From contig NZ_JBMSDZ010000009.1 in NCBI RefSeq assembly GCF_049445995.1, positions 1 through 64,000 of the forward strand: 64,000 bases of DNA. The letters run 5' to 3'. Both the position numbers and the translations under genes were made by a program. Positions 12,455 to 22,074 of this stretch are shown here, in pieces. The notes beneath the pieces were generated by a model. That model saw nothing but the letters and a program-made list of their open reading frames with translations, was not told the DNA's origin and searched no databases. Positions within the stretch are counted from its first letter, which is position 1, and each line of letters starts with the position of its first letter. This DNA comes from Dyella_A sp049445995 (GTDB lineage Bacteria > Pseudomonadota > Gammaproteobacteria > Xanthomonadales > Rhodanobacteraceae).

Positions 12455-13633
12455 TCACTGCGCGCCGGACGCGGTCGGCCCATGGGCCGGCGTCTGGGCG
12501 TTGGGCTTCCACGGCGTGGGCTTGGCGGGCGCACCATCCTTGACCTTCTGCACGCCGGAGACGACCACCTGTTCGTTGGCTTTCAGGCCGCCGGTGACGA
12601 TCCAGTCGCCGTTGTCCGTCTCGCTGGCGGTCACATCGCGGCGCGCGACCTTGCCGTCGGCGCCGACGGTGTAGACGTACGCGCCCCGGGTATCGCGCAG
12701 CATGGCCTGTGCGGGCACCAGGAACACGTTGTGGTGCTGGCCCAGGAGGGCGGCCATGGTCACGTACATGCCCGGCAGCAGCACGTGCTGCGGGTTCGGA
12801 ACGCGTGCGCGCAGCCGCACCGCGCCGGTAGCCGGGTCGACCGAGGTCGAGGAGAAGTCCACCGTGCCGGGTTGCGGGTAGGTGCTGCCGTCGGGCAGCG
12901 TCAACCGCACCTTGGTCTGGTCGTTGCCGGCCAGCGTCACGTCGCCCCGGGTCTGCGCCGCGCGCAGCTGCGCGAGCTCGGCCGCGCCGAGGGTGAAATT
13001 GACGTAGAGCGGATCGATCTGGTCCACCGTGGTGAGCAGGGTCGCCGCGCCCTGGCCGACCAGGGCGCCCTCGGTCACCTGCTGCTGGCCGGCGCGGCCG
13101 TCGATCGGCGAACGCACCTGGGCGTAACCCAGGTTGATCTGCGCCGACTGCAGGTTGGCGCGCGCCTGCTGTACCGCGGCGGCGGCGCTGCGTTCGGTGG
13201 CCAGCGCGTTGTCGAGGTCGGCCTGGGAGACGTAGCCCTTCGGCGCCAGCTCACGGGCACGCTGTGCGTTGACCCGGGCGTTGGTATAGCTGGCCTGTGC
13301 CTGCGCCAGTGTGGCCTGCGCGGCATTCACGGCGGCCTGCAGCGGGGCCGGGTCGATCTGGAACAGCAACTGCCCCTGCTTGACGTCCGAGCCTTCCTCG
13401 TACGTGCGCTTGAGCAGGATGCCCGAGACCCGGGCGCGGATATCGGCACTGCGGTAGGGCGACAACCGGCCCACCAGGTCCTTGGTCAGCGGCGCCGTGG
13501 CGGGCATCGCGGTGAGCACGCCGACGGTCGGCGGGGGCGGCTGTTGCTGCTGGTTCTTGTCCTTGCCTCCGCATGCAGCCAATGCCAGCAGACTCAGGCA
13601 CAACAAGGGTGTGCGCAGTGAAGAGGGGCTCAT
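12455..13633 (-). CDS. RND efflux membrane-fusion lipoprotein
   Basis: 392-residue periplasmic adaptor of the AcrA/MexA type. Signal peptide ending in the lipobox LAAC (Cys about residue 21), a Gln/Pro-rich linker, a biotinyl-lipoyl-like half motif (RARVSGILLKRTYEEGSDVKQ), a coiled-coil hairpin (about 90-160), the second lipoyl half (AQVRSPIDGRAGQ), beta-barrel and membrane-proximal domains. The start MSPSSLRT was preferred to an upstream in-frame methionine because it gives a proper signal peptide. First gene of the two-gene efflux operon; no TetR-type repressor gene is adjacent. Promoter probably at 13810-13838. Confidence 0.94.
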   Translation of the reverse strand: MSPSSLRTPLLCLSLLALAACGGKDKNQQQQPPPPTVGVLTAMPATAPLTKDLVGRLSPYRSADIRARVSGILLKRTYEEGSDVKQGQLLFQIDPAPLQAAVNAAQATLAQAQASYTNARVNAQRARELAPKGYVSQADLDNALATERSAAAAVQQARANLQSAQINLGYAQVRSPIDGRAGQQQVTEGALVGQGAATLLTTVDQIDPLYVNFTLGAAELAQLRAAQTRGDVTLAGNDQTKVRLTLPDGSTYPQPGTVDFSSTSVDPATGAVRLRARVPNPQHVLLPGMYVTMAALLGQHHNVFLVPAQAMLRDTRGAYVYTVGADGKVARRDVTASETDNGDWIVTGGLKANEQVVVSGVQKVKDGAPAKPTPWKPNAQTPAHGPTASGAQ

Positions 13634-13809
13634 GAAAACTCCATGCTCGCTTTTATCGGGAAGGGGAGTCCGGTGCCGCAACATCGTTCGCCGGCGACCG
13701 CGTGGCAGGTTGCCGGCATTCGAGTGGCCGTGCGGATTTCACTTCGGGAAGACCGTCGCCTGGCGCATGAGGGGCACCTGCGCGCTTCGCCGGAAGCATC
13801 AAACGCCAG

Positions 13810-13838
13810 ATTATACTCATCAGTTTACAATTTGTCTC
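13810..13838 (-). promoter_or_regulatory. Predicted sigma70 promoter of the efflux operon
   Basis: On the minus strand, TATAAT (13810-13815) is 17 bp from GAGACA (13833-13838). The spacer holds the partial dyad ACAAATTGT, a possible repressor site. The start point would lie about 170 bases before the adaptor gene. This is the only A/T-rich patch in the intergenic region. Confidence 0.5.
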
Positions 13839-14197
13839 GCTGGCATGGCCATATCTGCCGTGGCTTTCCGCACTTGCAGGCAAGGCATGACTTGTGGGCA
13901 GAACCGATTTGCGGGCAGCCCGCCGCCGATGGATGCGGCGACAGATCGTCGACCAGCCCGGATCGTCGACCAGCCCGGGTCGACGTCCGTACACGGTGCC
14001 GCGACCGGACATGTCGACTGTTGTACGACGTGACGTTTCTATTGCACCGCAGCGCGAATCGATGGTTGGCCGAGACCGGTTTTCCATGCGCCCGGCATGG
14101 CGTCAGGCCGCGCCCCGCGGTGGATTCGGCCGATGGCGAAGCGTATTCTTTGCAGGCTTTTTGCTCCCCCTTCTGTATCCACTGAACAGTAGAAGCC
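13839..14197. other. Intergenic region with 17-bp tandem repeat
   Basis: No gene is supported. It holds two head-to-tail copies of a 17-bp unit starting GATCGTCGACCAG (13944-13960 and 13961-13977), followed by a third partial GTCGAC. It separates the divergent efflux operon and glutamate dehydrogenase gene. Confidence 0.5.
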
Positions 14198-17100
14198 ATG
14201 AATGCGATCCGCGCGGCCGAAAACGTCTCTCTCGCAGCAGCTGTAGCCGAAGAAATCAGCAAAAAGGAATTGCCCGCCCAGCGCCTCCAGGAGGCGCAAT
14301 TTTTTATCCGCGCCTTTTTCGCCCGACTCGCCGCCGGCGACCATTCACTGCACACCCCGGCCCAGTGGGCCGAGCTGCTGCTCGATCTGCTCGACTTCAT
14401 GGGCCTGCGCCAGCCCGGCTGCGCCTCGGTGCGCGTGATCAACCCGGTGCACGGCCATGACGGCCGCAGCGTGGTGGAGGTGGTCACCGATGACATGCCG
14501 TTCCTGGTCGACACGGTGAGCATGATCCTGGCGAGCGAGTTGCAGATCCACGCCGTGATCCACCCGGTGGTGAAGGTGACCCGCGACGGCGACGGCCAGC
14601 TGCTGGCGCTGGGCGACGATGCCGCGGCGGCCGAGTCGGTGATGCATTTCGAAATCGATCGCCTGGGCGACGGCGAGCCGCAGGAGGCGTTGAAGGCGCG
14701 CATCGAGACGGCACTGGACGACGTGCGCCTGGCCGTGCGCGACTGGGTGGCCATGCGCGACCGGGCGCTGGCGATTGCCGCCGAGCTGCCGTCGCGCGCC
14801 GGCCTTCCCGACCAGCTTGCGCGGGAGTCGGGCGAGTTCCTGCGCTGGCTGGCCGAGGACAACTTCACCTTCCTCGGCTATCGCGAATACGAAGTGCGCC
14901 AGGGCGAGGCGGGCGAGGTGCTGCAGTCGGTGGCGGGTTCCGGGCTGGGCATTCTTGCCGGCAACGAGCGCTCGCTCGCGCCGCGTTCGCTGAGCTCGCT
15001 GGGCCGGCGCGATGCGGCCAGCGCCGGCGTCATCGAGCCGGTGATCCTCACCAAGACCAACGCCCGCTCGCTGGTGCATCGCCCGGGGCACATGGATTAC
15101 GTCGGCGTGCTGCGCTTCGACGCCGCCGGCAAGCCGGTGGCCGAGCAGCGCTTCCTCGGGCTGTTCTCGTCCAACGCATACATGGCCCGTCCGCAGGATG
15201 TACCGCTGGTGCGCCAGAAGGTCGAGGCAGTGCTGGATCGCTCCGGCCTCAAGCGCGACTCCTACTCGGGCAAGTCGCTGCGCCACACGCTGGAAACCCT
15301 GCCGCGCGAAGAGCTGTTCCAGTCCAACGAGGACGAGCTCTACCAGGCGGTCAGCGGCATCCTGGAACTGCGCCAGCGTGCGCACACCCGCCTGTTCGTT
15401 CGCCGCGACCGCTACGGCCGCTTCTTCACCTGCATGGTGTTCGTGCCGCGCGAACGCTTCAACACCACGGTGCGCGAGCGCATCGAGGCGCTGCTGCGCG
15501 ACGCGCTGCACGGCGAGGAACTGGACTCGGCGGTGCAGATGGGCGAGGCCGCGCTGGCGCGCCTTTACGTGGTGGTGCGCCCGCGCGTGGGCGAGCAGGT
15601 GAGCTATGACCTGCATGCGCTCGAAGAGGGCGTGGCGCGCATCGTGCGCAACTGGTACGACGAGGTGCGCGACCTGCTGGTGCGCCAGCTCGGCCCCCAC
15701 CAGGGCGTGGTGCTGGCCAACCGCTACGCGCGTGCCATGCCGCCGGGCTACATCGACGAGGTGGCGCCGGCCGTGGCGGCCGCCGACATCGTGGCGCTGG
15801 CCAGCCTGGACGGCGACGATGCGATCCGCATGTCGCTGTACCGGCACGAGGACGGCTCGCTGCGTTTCAAGGTGATCCATTTCGGCGAGCCGATTCCGCT
15901 TTCCGAGGCGCTGCCGATGCTGGAAAACATGGGCGTGCGCATGCTCGCCGAGCACGTCTACAGCCTGGAGAGCCAGGAGCATCCGCTGACCATCCACGAC
16001 TTCGAGCTCAAGCCCAAGCAGCCGTTGAGCTTCGAGCTGGAGCACGTGCGCGAGCGCTTCGAGCGCGCGTTCGAGGCGCTGTGGCGCGGCCAGGCCGAGA
16101 GCGATGGCTTCAACAACCTGGTGCTGTTCGCCCAGGCCGACTGGCGCCATGTGGCCGTGCTGCGCGGTTACTGCAAGTACCTGCAGCAGGTGGGCATCGC
16201 GTTCTCGCAGACCTATATGGAAGCCACGCTCAACCGCTACCCGGCGATCGCCGGCGTGCTGATCGAGCTGTTCCATGCCAAATTCGATCCGCGCCGCGAA
16301 CAGCTCACCGGCAAGGAACTGGCGCGTGCCGGCGACGACCTGCGCCGCGAGATGCTGGCGCTGATTCCCGAGGCCACCCGCCACGCGCAGCCGGAGCTGG
16401 TCGACGGCATGGTGGCTTGCCTGGCCCGCCCGCGCAACGAGCAGGTGCAGGTGCTGACCGACGCACTGCGCACGCTGCTGGACGACGTGGCCAGCCTCGA
16501 CGATGAGCGCATCGTCAAGAGCTACCTGGACGTGATCGGCGCCACGCTGCGCACCAGCTACTTCCAGCAGTGGGACGGCCAGTTCCGGCCGTACATCAGC
16601 TTCAAGTTCGACTCGCACCGCGTGCCCGATGCGCCCAAGCCGGTGCCGTACCGCGAGATCTTCGTGTACTCGCCGCGGGTGGAAGGCGTGCACCTGCGCT
16701 TCGGCCCGGTGGCGCGCGGCGGCCTGCGCTGGTCCGACCGCCGCGAGGATTTCCGCACCGAGGTGCTGGGCCTGGTGAAGGCGCAGATGGTGAAGAACAC
16801 GGTGATCGTGCCGGTCGGCTCGAAGGGTGGCTTCTACGTGAAGAATCCGCCCGAAGGCGGTGACCGCGACGCGCAGCAGGCCGAGGGCATCGCCTGCTAC
16901 CGCCTGTTCATCGCCGGCCTGCTCGACATCACCGACAACCTGGTCGAGGGCCAGGTGGTGCCGCCGCACGACGTGGTGCGCCACGACCAGGACGATCCGT
17001 ACCTGGTGGTGGCCGCCGACAAGGGCACGGCCACATTCTCCGACATCGCCAACACGATCTCGGTGGCGCACGGTTTCTGGCTGGGCGACGCGTTCGCCTC

Positions 17101-19120
17101 GGGCGGCTCCAACGGCTACGACCACAAGGCGATGGGCATCACCGCCAAGGGCGCGTGGGAGTCGGTGAAGCGCCACTTCCGCGCGCTGGGCCGGAACTCG
17201 CAGACGCAGGACTTCACCTGCGTGGGCATCGGCGACATGTCTGGCGACGTGTTCGGCAACGGCATGCTGCTGTCGCGCCACATCAAGCTGGTGGCCGCGT
17301 TCGACCACCGCCACGTGTTCCTCGATCCGAACCCGGACGTGCAACGCTCGTTCGCCGAACGCGAGCGCATGTTCAAGCTGCCGCGCTCCAGTTGGGAGGA
17401 CTACGACAAATCGTTGATCTCCGCCGGCGGCGGCGTGTACCCGCGCAGTGCCAAGTCGATCCCGGTGTCGCCGGAAGTGCGCGCGGTGCTCGGCATCAAG
17501 GGCGATGCCACCCACATGGCGCCGACCGAGCTGCTCAGCGCGATCCTCAAGGCGCCGGTCGACCTGCTGTGGAACGGCGGCATCGGCACCTACGTCAAGG
17601 CGACCAGCGAAACCCACGCCGACGTCGGCGACCGCGCCAACAACGCGCTGCGCGTCAACGGCGCCGAGCTGCGCTGCAAGGTGGTGGGCGAGGGCGGCAA
17701 CCTGGGCATGACCCAGAAGGGCCGCATCGAAGCCGCCCAGCACGGCGTGCTGCTCAACACCGACTTCATCGACAACTCCGCCGGCGTGGACACCTCCGAC
17801 CACGAGGTGAACATCAAGATCCTGCTCGGCGACGCCGTGCAGCGCGGCGAACTCACCGACGAGGCGCGCAACGACCTGCTGCGCGCGATGACCGACGAGG
17901 TAGGCGAGCTGGTGCTGTGGGACAACTATCGCCAGAACCAGGCGATCACCCTGATGGAGCACCAGTCGATCAAGCGCATCGGCTCGATGGCGCACTTCAT
18001 CCGCACGCTGGAGGCCGAGGGCCTGCTCGATCGCCAGGTGGAGAACCTGCCCAGCGACGCCGAGCTGGCCGAGCGCAAGGCCCGCGGCCAGGGCCTGACC
18101 CGACCGGAGCTGGCGGTGCTGCTGTCCTACGACAAGATCAAGCTGTTCCAGCAGTTGCTCGACTCGGACGTGCCGGAGGATCCCTACCTCTCCAAGGAAC
18201 TGGTGCGCTACTTCCCCGAGCCGCTGCACGAGAAATACACCGAGCACATGCAGCGCCATCGCCTCAAGCGCGAGATCATCGCCACCGCGGTGACCAACTC
18301 GACGATCAACCGCATGGGTGCCACCTTCATGATGCGCATGCAGGAGGACACCGGGCAGGAGCCGGCGGCGATCGCCAAGGCGTACACCGCGGCGCGCGAA
18401 ATCCTCGATGCACGCGAGCTGTGGGCGCAGATCGAGGCACTGGACGGCCAGGTGGCCGAGAACACACAGATCGACGCGATCCTGCAGATCTGGAACCTGC
18501 TGCGCCACATGACGCGCTGGCTGCTCAACCGTCCGGGCGGCACGCTGGACATCGCCGCCAACGTGGAGCGCTACCAGAACCACGTGAGCGAGCTGCGCAA
18601 GGCGCTGCCGGCCGCGCTCACCGACACCGGTCGCGGCGACTTCGAGTCCAGCCAGGAGAAGTGGGAGGGCCTGGGCCTGCCGACCGAACTGTCGGTGCGT
18701 CTGGCGCGCTTGTCCGAATTGCGCGCGGCGCTGGACATGGTCGAGGTGGCGCAGCACAGCGGAGCGCCGATCGCCCGCGTGGCCAGCGTGTTCTACGAGC
18801 TGGGCGAGGCGCTGGACCTGGAGTGGCTGCGCGACCAGATCGAGGCGCTGCCGGTGGAAGGCCACTGGCATGCGCAGGCGCGCGGTTCGCTGCTGGACGA
18901 GCTCAACCACCAGCACCGCGCGCTGTCGCTGCAGGTACTGGCGCTGTGCGGCGAGCGCACCGACCGCTCGCCGGTGCAGGCGTGGCTTGAGCGCGACGAC
19001 GCCACGCTCAGGTACACCCGCAGCATGCTGGCGGAGATCCTCACGCAGAACGCGGACTACCCGATCGCCTCGGTCGCGGTCCGTCGGCTGGCGCAGCTTG
19101 CGCAGGTGCCGGTGAACTGA
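14198..19120 (+). CDS. gdhB: NAD-specific glutamate dehydrogenase, 180-kDa class
   Basis: 1640 residues, the size of the very large bacterial NAD-GDH (GDH-180/GdhB) class. A long N-terminal regulatory part (about 1-700) with ACT-like regions is followed by the catalytic core: RFGPVARGGLRWSDRREDFRTE, VPVGSKGGFYVKNP, the dinucleotide-binding region with GDMSGDVFGNGML, and EGGNLGMTQKGR. It deaminates glutamate to 2-oxoglutarate and ammonia with NAD+, mainly for amino acid catabolism; the class is usually allosterically regulated. It stands alone. Odd: codons 28-36 form a 6-bp hairpin followed by T6 (14281-14305), resembling an intrinsic terminator inside the 5' coding region. The symbol is by class. 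Confidence 0.94.
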   Translation: MNAIRAAENVSLAAAVAEEISKKELPAQRLQEAQFFIRAFFARLAAGDHSLHTPAQWAELLLDLLDFMGLRQPGCASVRVINPVHGHDGRSVVEVVTDDMPFLVDTVSMILASELQIHAVIHPVVKVTRDGDGQLLALGDDAAAAESVMHFEIDRLGDGEPQEALKARIETALDDVRLAVRDWVAMRDRALAIAAELPSRAGLPDQLARESGEFLRWLAEDNFTFLGYREYEVRQGEAGEVLQSVAGSGLGILAGNERSLAPRSLSSLGRRDAASAGVIEPVILTKTNARSLVHRPGHMDYVGVLRFDAAGKPVAEQRFLGLFSSNAYMARPQDVPLVRQKVEAVLDRSGLKRDSYSGKSLRHTLETLPREELFQSNEDELYQAVSGILELRQRAHTRLFVRRDRYGRFFTCMVFVPRERFNTTVRERIEALLRDALHGEELDSAVQMGEAALARLYVVVRPRVGEQVSYDLHALEEGVARIVRNWYDEVRDLLVRQLGPHQGVVLANRYARAMPPGYIDEVAPAVAAADIVALASLDGDDAIRMSLYRHEDGSLRFKVIHFGEPIPLSEALPMLENMGVRMLAEHVYSLESQEHPLTIHDFELKPKQPLSFELEHVRERFERAFEALWRGQAESDGFNNLVLFAQADWRHVAVLRGYCKYLQQVGIAFSQTYMEATLNRYPAIAGVLIELFHAKFDPRREQLTGKELARAGDDLRREMLALIPEATRHAQPELVDGMVACLARPRNEQVQVLTDALRTLLDDVASLDDERIVKSYLDVIGATLRTSYFQQWDGQFRPYISFKFDSHRVPDAPKPVPYREIFVYSPRVEGVHLRFGPVARGGLRWSDRREDFRTEVLGLVKAQMVKNTVIVPVGSKGGFYVKNPPEGGDRDAQQAEGIACYRLFIAGLLDITDNLVEGQVVPPHDVVRHDQDDPYLVVAADKGTATFSDIANTISVAHGFWLGDAFASGGSNGYDHKAMGITAKGAWESVKRHFRALGRNSQTQDFTCVGIGDMSGDVFGNGMLLSRHIKLVAAFDHRHVFLDPNPDVQRSFAERERMFKLPRSSWEDYDKSLISAGGGVYPRSAKSIPVSPEVRAVLGIKGDATHMAPTELLSAILKAPVDLLWNGGIGTYVKATSETHADVGDRANNALRVNGAELRCKVVGEGGNLGMTQKGRIEAAQHGVLLNTDFIDNSAGVDTSDHEVNIKILLGDAVQRGELTDEARNDLLRAMTDEVGELVLWDNYRQNQAITLMEHQSIKRIGSMAHFIRTLEAEGLLDRQVENLPSDAELAERKARGQGLTRPELAVLLSYDKIKLFQQLLDSDVPEDPYLSKELVRYFPEPLHEKYTEHMQRHRLKREIIATAVTNSTINRMGATFMMRMQEDTGQEPAAIAKAYTAAREILDARELWAQIEALDGQVAENTQIDAILQIWNLLRHMTRWLLNRPGGTLDIAANVERYQNHVSELRKALPAALTDTGRGDFESSQEKWEGLGLPTELSVRLARLSELRAALDMVEVAQHSGAPIARVASVFYELGEALDLEWLRDQIEALPVEGHWHAQARGSLLDELNHQHRALSLQVLALCGERTDRSPVQAWLERDDATLRYTRSMLAEILTQNADYPIASVAVRRLAQLAQVPVN

Positions 19121-19165
19121 CCGGCCGGCAGCGGCCCTTGGTGCGCGATTGATTTTTTTGTGTGT

Positions 19166-19274
19166 GGGAGCGACTTCAGTCGCGACGCTCTTGTTCTGAT
19201 GCTGCATCAAGACAGAGGCGTCGCGACTGAAGCCGCTCCCGCAGGGGGCATTCGCGCACGGGGTGGGCTCCTAC
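19166..19274. repeat. Composite REP-like palindrome
   Basis: A 23-bp inverted repeat with one mismatch (19166-19188 with 19218-19240; arms start GGGAGCGACTTCAG) is followed by a half copy (19248-19274) of the GTAGGAGC REP family found at 9059 and 50879. No T-run follows, so terminator activity is uncertain. Confidence 0.75.
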
Positions 19275-19311
19275 GGTAAGCTCGGCCGGCCGTTTTCACT
19301 CATTCACATCC

Positions 19312-20073
19312 ATGCGCTTTGCCTTTGTCGCCAGCGAAACCCCGGTCGCCCAGCAGGCGCGGCGCAAACTGATCGAGCAGTACGGCGATGTGCCGGCCGC
19401 CGACGCCGAGGTGATCGTGGCGCTGGGCGGCGACGGCTTCATGCTGCGCACGCTGCATGCGTATCGCGACCTGCACCTGCCGGTGTACGGCATGAAGCTG
19501 GGCCGGGTCGGCTTCCTGATGAACAAGCACCGGCTGGACGACCTGCCGGAGCGCATCGCTCTGGCCCACCTCGCCACGCTGTATCCGCTGGAGATGCGCA
19601 CCACCCATGCCGATGGCGAGACGGTCTCGGCGATCGCCTTCAACGAGGTGTCGCTGCTGCGCCAGAGCAATCAGGCCGCGCACCTGGAAGTACGGCTCAA
19701 CGGCACGGTGAAGCTGGCCAACCTCATCTGCGACGGCATCCTGGTATCCACGCCGGCCGGCTCCACCGCCTACAACCTGTCCGCCCACGGGCCGATCCTG
19801 CCGCTGGACGCCAACGTGCTGGCGCTCACGCCGATCAGCCCGTTCCGCCCACGCCGCTGGCGCGGCGCGATCCTGCCGCACCTCACCGAAGTGGGGCTGC
19901 GCGTGCTCGATCCGGGCAAGCGGCCGGTGAGCGCCACCGCCGATTTCCACGAGGTGCGCCATGCGCGCGAGGTGCTGATCCGGCAGTCGCGCGAGCATGG
20001 CGTGCGATTGCTGTTCGATCCCGAGCACAACCTCGAGCAGCGGATTCTCGACGAACAGTTCGCCCCCGATTGA
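19312..20073 (+). CDS. nadK: NAD kinase
   Basis: 253-residue NAD kinase, which phosphorylates NAD to NADP in the cytoplasm. The diagnostic GGDGFML motif is at 39-45 with Asp41 as catalytic residue, followed by the substrate-binding AFNEVSLLR and the glycine-rich DGILVSTPAGSTAYNLSAHGPIL. It is a little shorter than the E. coli enzyme (292), mainly at the N-terminus, which is usual in Xanthomonadales. Start ATG at 19312 directly abuts the beta strand RFAFVAS. Confidence 0.95.
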   Translation: MRFAFVASETPVAQQARRKLIEQYGDVPAADAEVIVALGGDGFMLRTLHAYRDLHLPVYGMKLGRVGFLMNKHRLDDLPERIALAHLATLYPLEMRTTHADGETVSAIAFNEVSLLRQSNQAAHLEVRLNGTVKLANLICDGILVSTPAGSTAYNLSAHGPILPLDANVLALTPISPFRPRRWRGAILPHLTEVGLRVLDPGKRPVSATADFHEVRHAREVLIRQSREHGVRLLFDPEHNLEQRILDEQFAPD

Positions 20074-20174
20074 GCTCCGCGCGGGGAGTGGCGAGCCAGC
20101 AGCAGAGCCGGGCCTCGTCATCACCACTCCTCATTCACTCTCATCCTGCTCGCCCGTTGCGCTAGATTGCCCGC

Positions 20175-21104
20175 ATGTCCCGAGCCACTGCCCACGACCC
20201 CTCCGCATCCGGCGACAACCGCCTGGTGGTGGCGATTTCCTCGCGCGCGCTGTTCGACCTCGGCGACAGCCACGCGCTGTTCGAGCGCGACGGCCTGGAC
20301 GCCTACCGCAGCTTCCAGATCGAGCACGAGGACGAGATCCTCAAGCCCGGCGTGGCGTTTCCGCTGGTGCAGAAGCTGCTCGGTCTCAACCGGCTGGCCG
20401 GCGACGTGCCGCCGGTGGAGGTGATCCTGCTGTCGCGCAATTCCGGCGACACCGGGCTGCGCATCTTCAACGCGATCCAGCACTACGGACTGGAGATCAG
20501 CCGTGCCGCGTTCACCAGCGGCGCGCCCACCTCCGACTACATCGCGCCGTTCAAGGCCGACCTGTTCCTCTCCGCCAATGCCGAGGATGTCGGCCGCGCG
20601 CTGGCCGCCGGGGTTGCCGCAGCCACCATTCTCCCCAGCACGGCGCCTCCGCGTGCCAGCGAGCAGTTGCGCATCGCCTTCGACGGCGATGCGGTGATCT
20701 TCGGCGACGAGGGCGAGCGGGTGTCGCGCGAGGAAGGGCTCGACGCGTTTCATCGCAACGAACGCGAGCGTGCCGCCGAGCCGCTGTCGGTCGGACCGTT
20801 CCGCGGGTTCCTTACCGCGCTGCACCGCCTGCAGGCCGCCTTCCCGGCCGAGAACTCGCCGATCCGCACCGCGCTGGTCACCGCCCGTTCCGCGCCGGCG
20901 CACAAGCGGGTGATCCTCACCCTGCGCAAGTGGGGCGTGCGCATCGACGAGGCGCTGTTCCTCGGCGGCCGCGACAAGGGACCGTTCCTCGACGCCTTCG
21001 GCGCCGACATTTTCTTCGACGATTCGCCGGCCAACGTGGAGTCCGCCCGCAAGCACGTGGCGACCGGCCACGTGCCGCACGGCGTGAGCAATCGCCAGAA
21101 GTGA
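20175..21104 (+). CDS. 5'-nucleotidase, cytosolic cN-I type
   Basis: 309 residues matching the 5_nucleotidase (cN-I) family, which dephosphorylates nucleoside monophosphates. Visible signatures: VVAISSRALFDL near 19 (the nucleophile aspartate of the usual haloacid-dehalogenase DxD is not obvious here), EVILLSRNSGDTGLRIF, AFDGDAVIFGDEGE, and the C-terminal FFDDSPANVESA that supplies the acidic metal-binding residues. It lies about 100 bases after nadK in the same direction and may be co-transcribed. Family assignment is confident; substrate preference is unknown. Confidence 0.82.
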   Translation: MSRATAHDPSASGDNRLVVAISSRALFDLGDSHALFERDGLDAYRSFQIEHEDEILKPGVAFPLVQKLLGLNRLAGDVPPVEVILLSRNSGDTGLRIFNAIQHYGLEISRAAFTSGAPTSDYIAPFKADLFLSANAEDVGRALAAGVAAATILPSTAPPRASEQLRIAFDGDAVIFGDEGERVSREEGLDAFHRNERERAAEPLSVGPFRGFLTALHRLQAAFPAENSPIRTALVTARSAPAHKRVILTLRKWGVRIDEALFLGGRDKGPFLDAFGADIFFDDSPANVESARKHVATGHVPHGVSNRQK

Positions 21105-21125
21105 CCACTCCTCGCTTCTTGCCTC

Positions 21126-22004
21126 TCAAGGCACCGGATGCCCCTTGCCGGCCGTCCAGATCGCGTACCAGTCCTCGGCTTCGAGACTGACGTCGAGCGC
21201 GACGACGGCCTCGCGCAGGCCGTCGATGCGACCGCTGCCGGTGATGGGATGCGGGCGTGAGGGATGGCGCAGGATCCAGGCATAGGCCAGCGTGGCGAGG
21301 CTGATGCCGAGCCTTGCGGCGATCGGCTGCATGGTCTGGCGCACGCGCACGGCCTGCGCGTCGTCGCCGGCAAACAGCCGTCCACCGCCCAGGGGCGACC
21401 AGATCATCGGATGCAGGCCCAACTGCTGGGCCTGGTCCAGGGCGCCGTCGTCCAGCGCCTGCAGCGCCAGCGGCGACAGCTCCAACTGGTTGGTCAGCAG
21501 CGGATGGTGTTGGTACAGCAGGGCGAACTGGCTGGCGCTGTGGTTGGACACGCCCCAGTGCGCCACCTTTCCCTCGCGGGTGAGCGTGCGGAAGGTAGCG
21601 GCCAGTGCGGCCGCGTCCATCAGGTAGTCGGGGCGATGGATCAGCACCAGGTCGAGCCGATCGGTTTGCAGGTTGACCAGCGACTGCTCCACCTGCGCCC
21701 GCACGTAGGCGGCGCCCGTGTCGTAGTGGTTCACCCGGTACGGGCGATCGGCGCAGCGCAGCCGGATGCCGCATTTGCTTACCAGCTGCATGCGACCGCG
21801 CAACGCGGGCGCCGCTTTCAGCGCCTCGCCGAACAGCGCCTCGGCCCGATAGTCGCCGTAGATGTCCGCGTGGTCGAAGCTGGTGATGCCCAGCTCCAGC
21901 GCCTGTTCGATCCAGCGCACGCGGGCGGCGACATCGAGGTTCCAGTCGGCAAGCCGCCACAGGCCGGCGACGACGGTGGAAAGTGCAAGAGCGGGTTGCG
22001 TCAT
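21126..22004 (-). CDS. Aldo/keto reductase (YdhF-like)
   Basis: 292-residue TIM-barrel NADPH oxidoreductase of the AKR superfamily. The catalytic tetrad can be placed: Asp in FDHADIYGDY, Tyr within the same motif, Lys in SKCGIR and His in VLIHRPDYL. The nucleotide-binding end is GSGRIDGLREAV. The sequence is most like the E. coli YdhF group, whose physiological substrate is unknown. The start MTQPALAL was chosen over an upstream methionine because it matches the family N-terminus. It is convergent with the 5'-nucleotidase gene. Confidence 0.9.
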   Translation of the reverse strand: MTQPALALSTVVAGLWRLADWNLDVAARVRWIEQALELGITSFDHADIYGDYRAEALFGEALKAAPALRGRMQLVSKCGIRLRCADRPYRVNHYDTGAAYVRAQVEQSLVNLQTDRLDLVLIHRPDYLMDAAALAATFRTLTREGKVAHWGVSNHSASQFALLYQHHPLLTNQLELSPLALQALDDGALDQAQQLGLHPMIWSPLGGGRLFAGDDAQAVRVRQTMQPIAARLGISLATLAYAWILRHPSRPHPITGSGRIDGLREAVVALDVSLEAEDWYAIWTAGKGHPVP

Positions 22005-22074
22005 GGCGTGCGTGCGGGGCAGGGCGGGCCAGTCTGCCAACCCGTGTCATGGGCAACAAGCGTGCAACACCACA

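Noticed and set aside
14345..19210. Very long open frame antisense to the glutamate dehydrogenase gene (about 1620 codons)
   Set aside because: It is the reverse-frame shadow expected in high-GC DNA opposite a strongly biased gene; its product is low-complexity, rich in His, Gln, Leu and Val, and matches no family.
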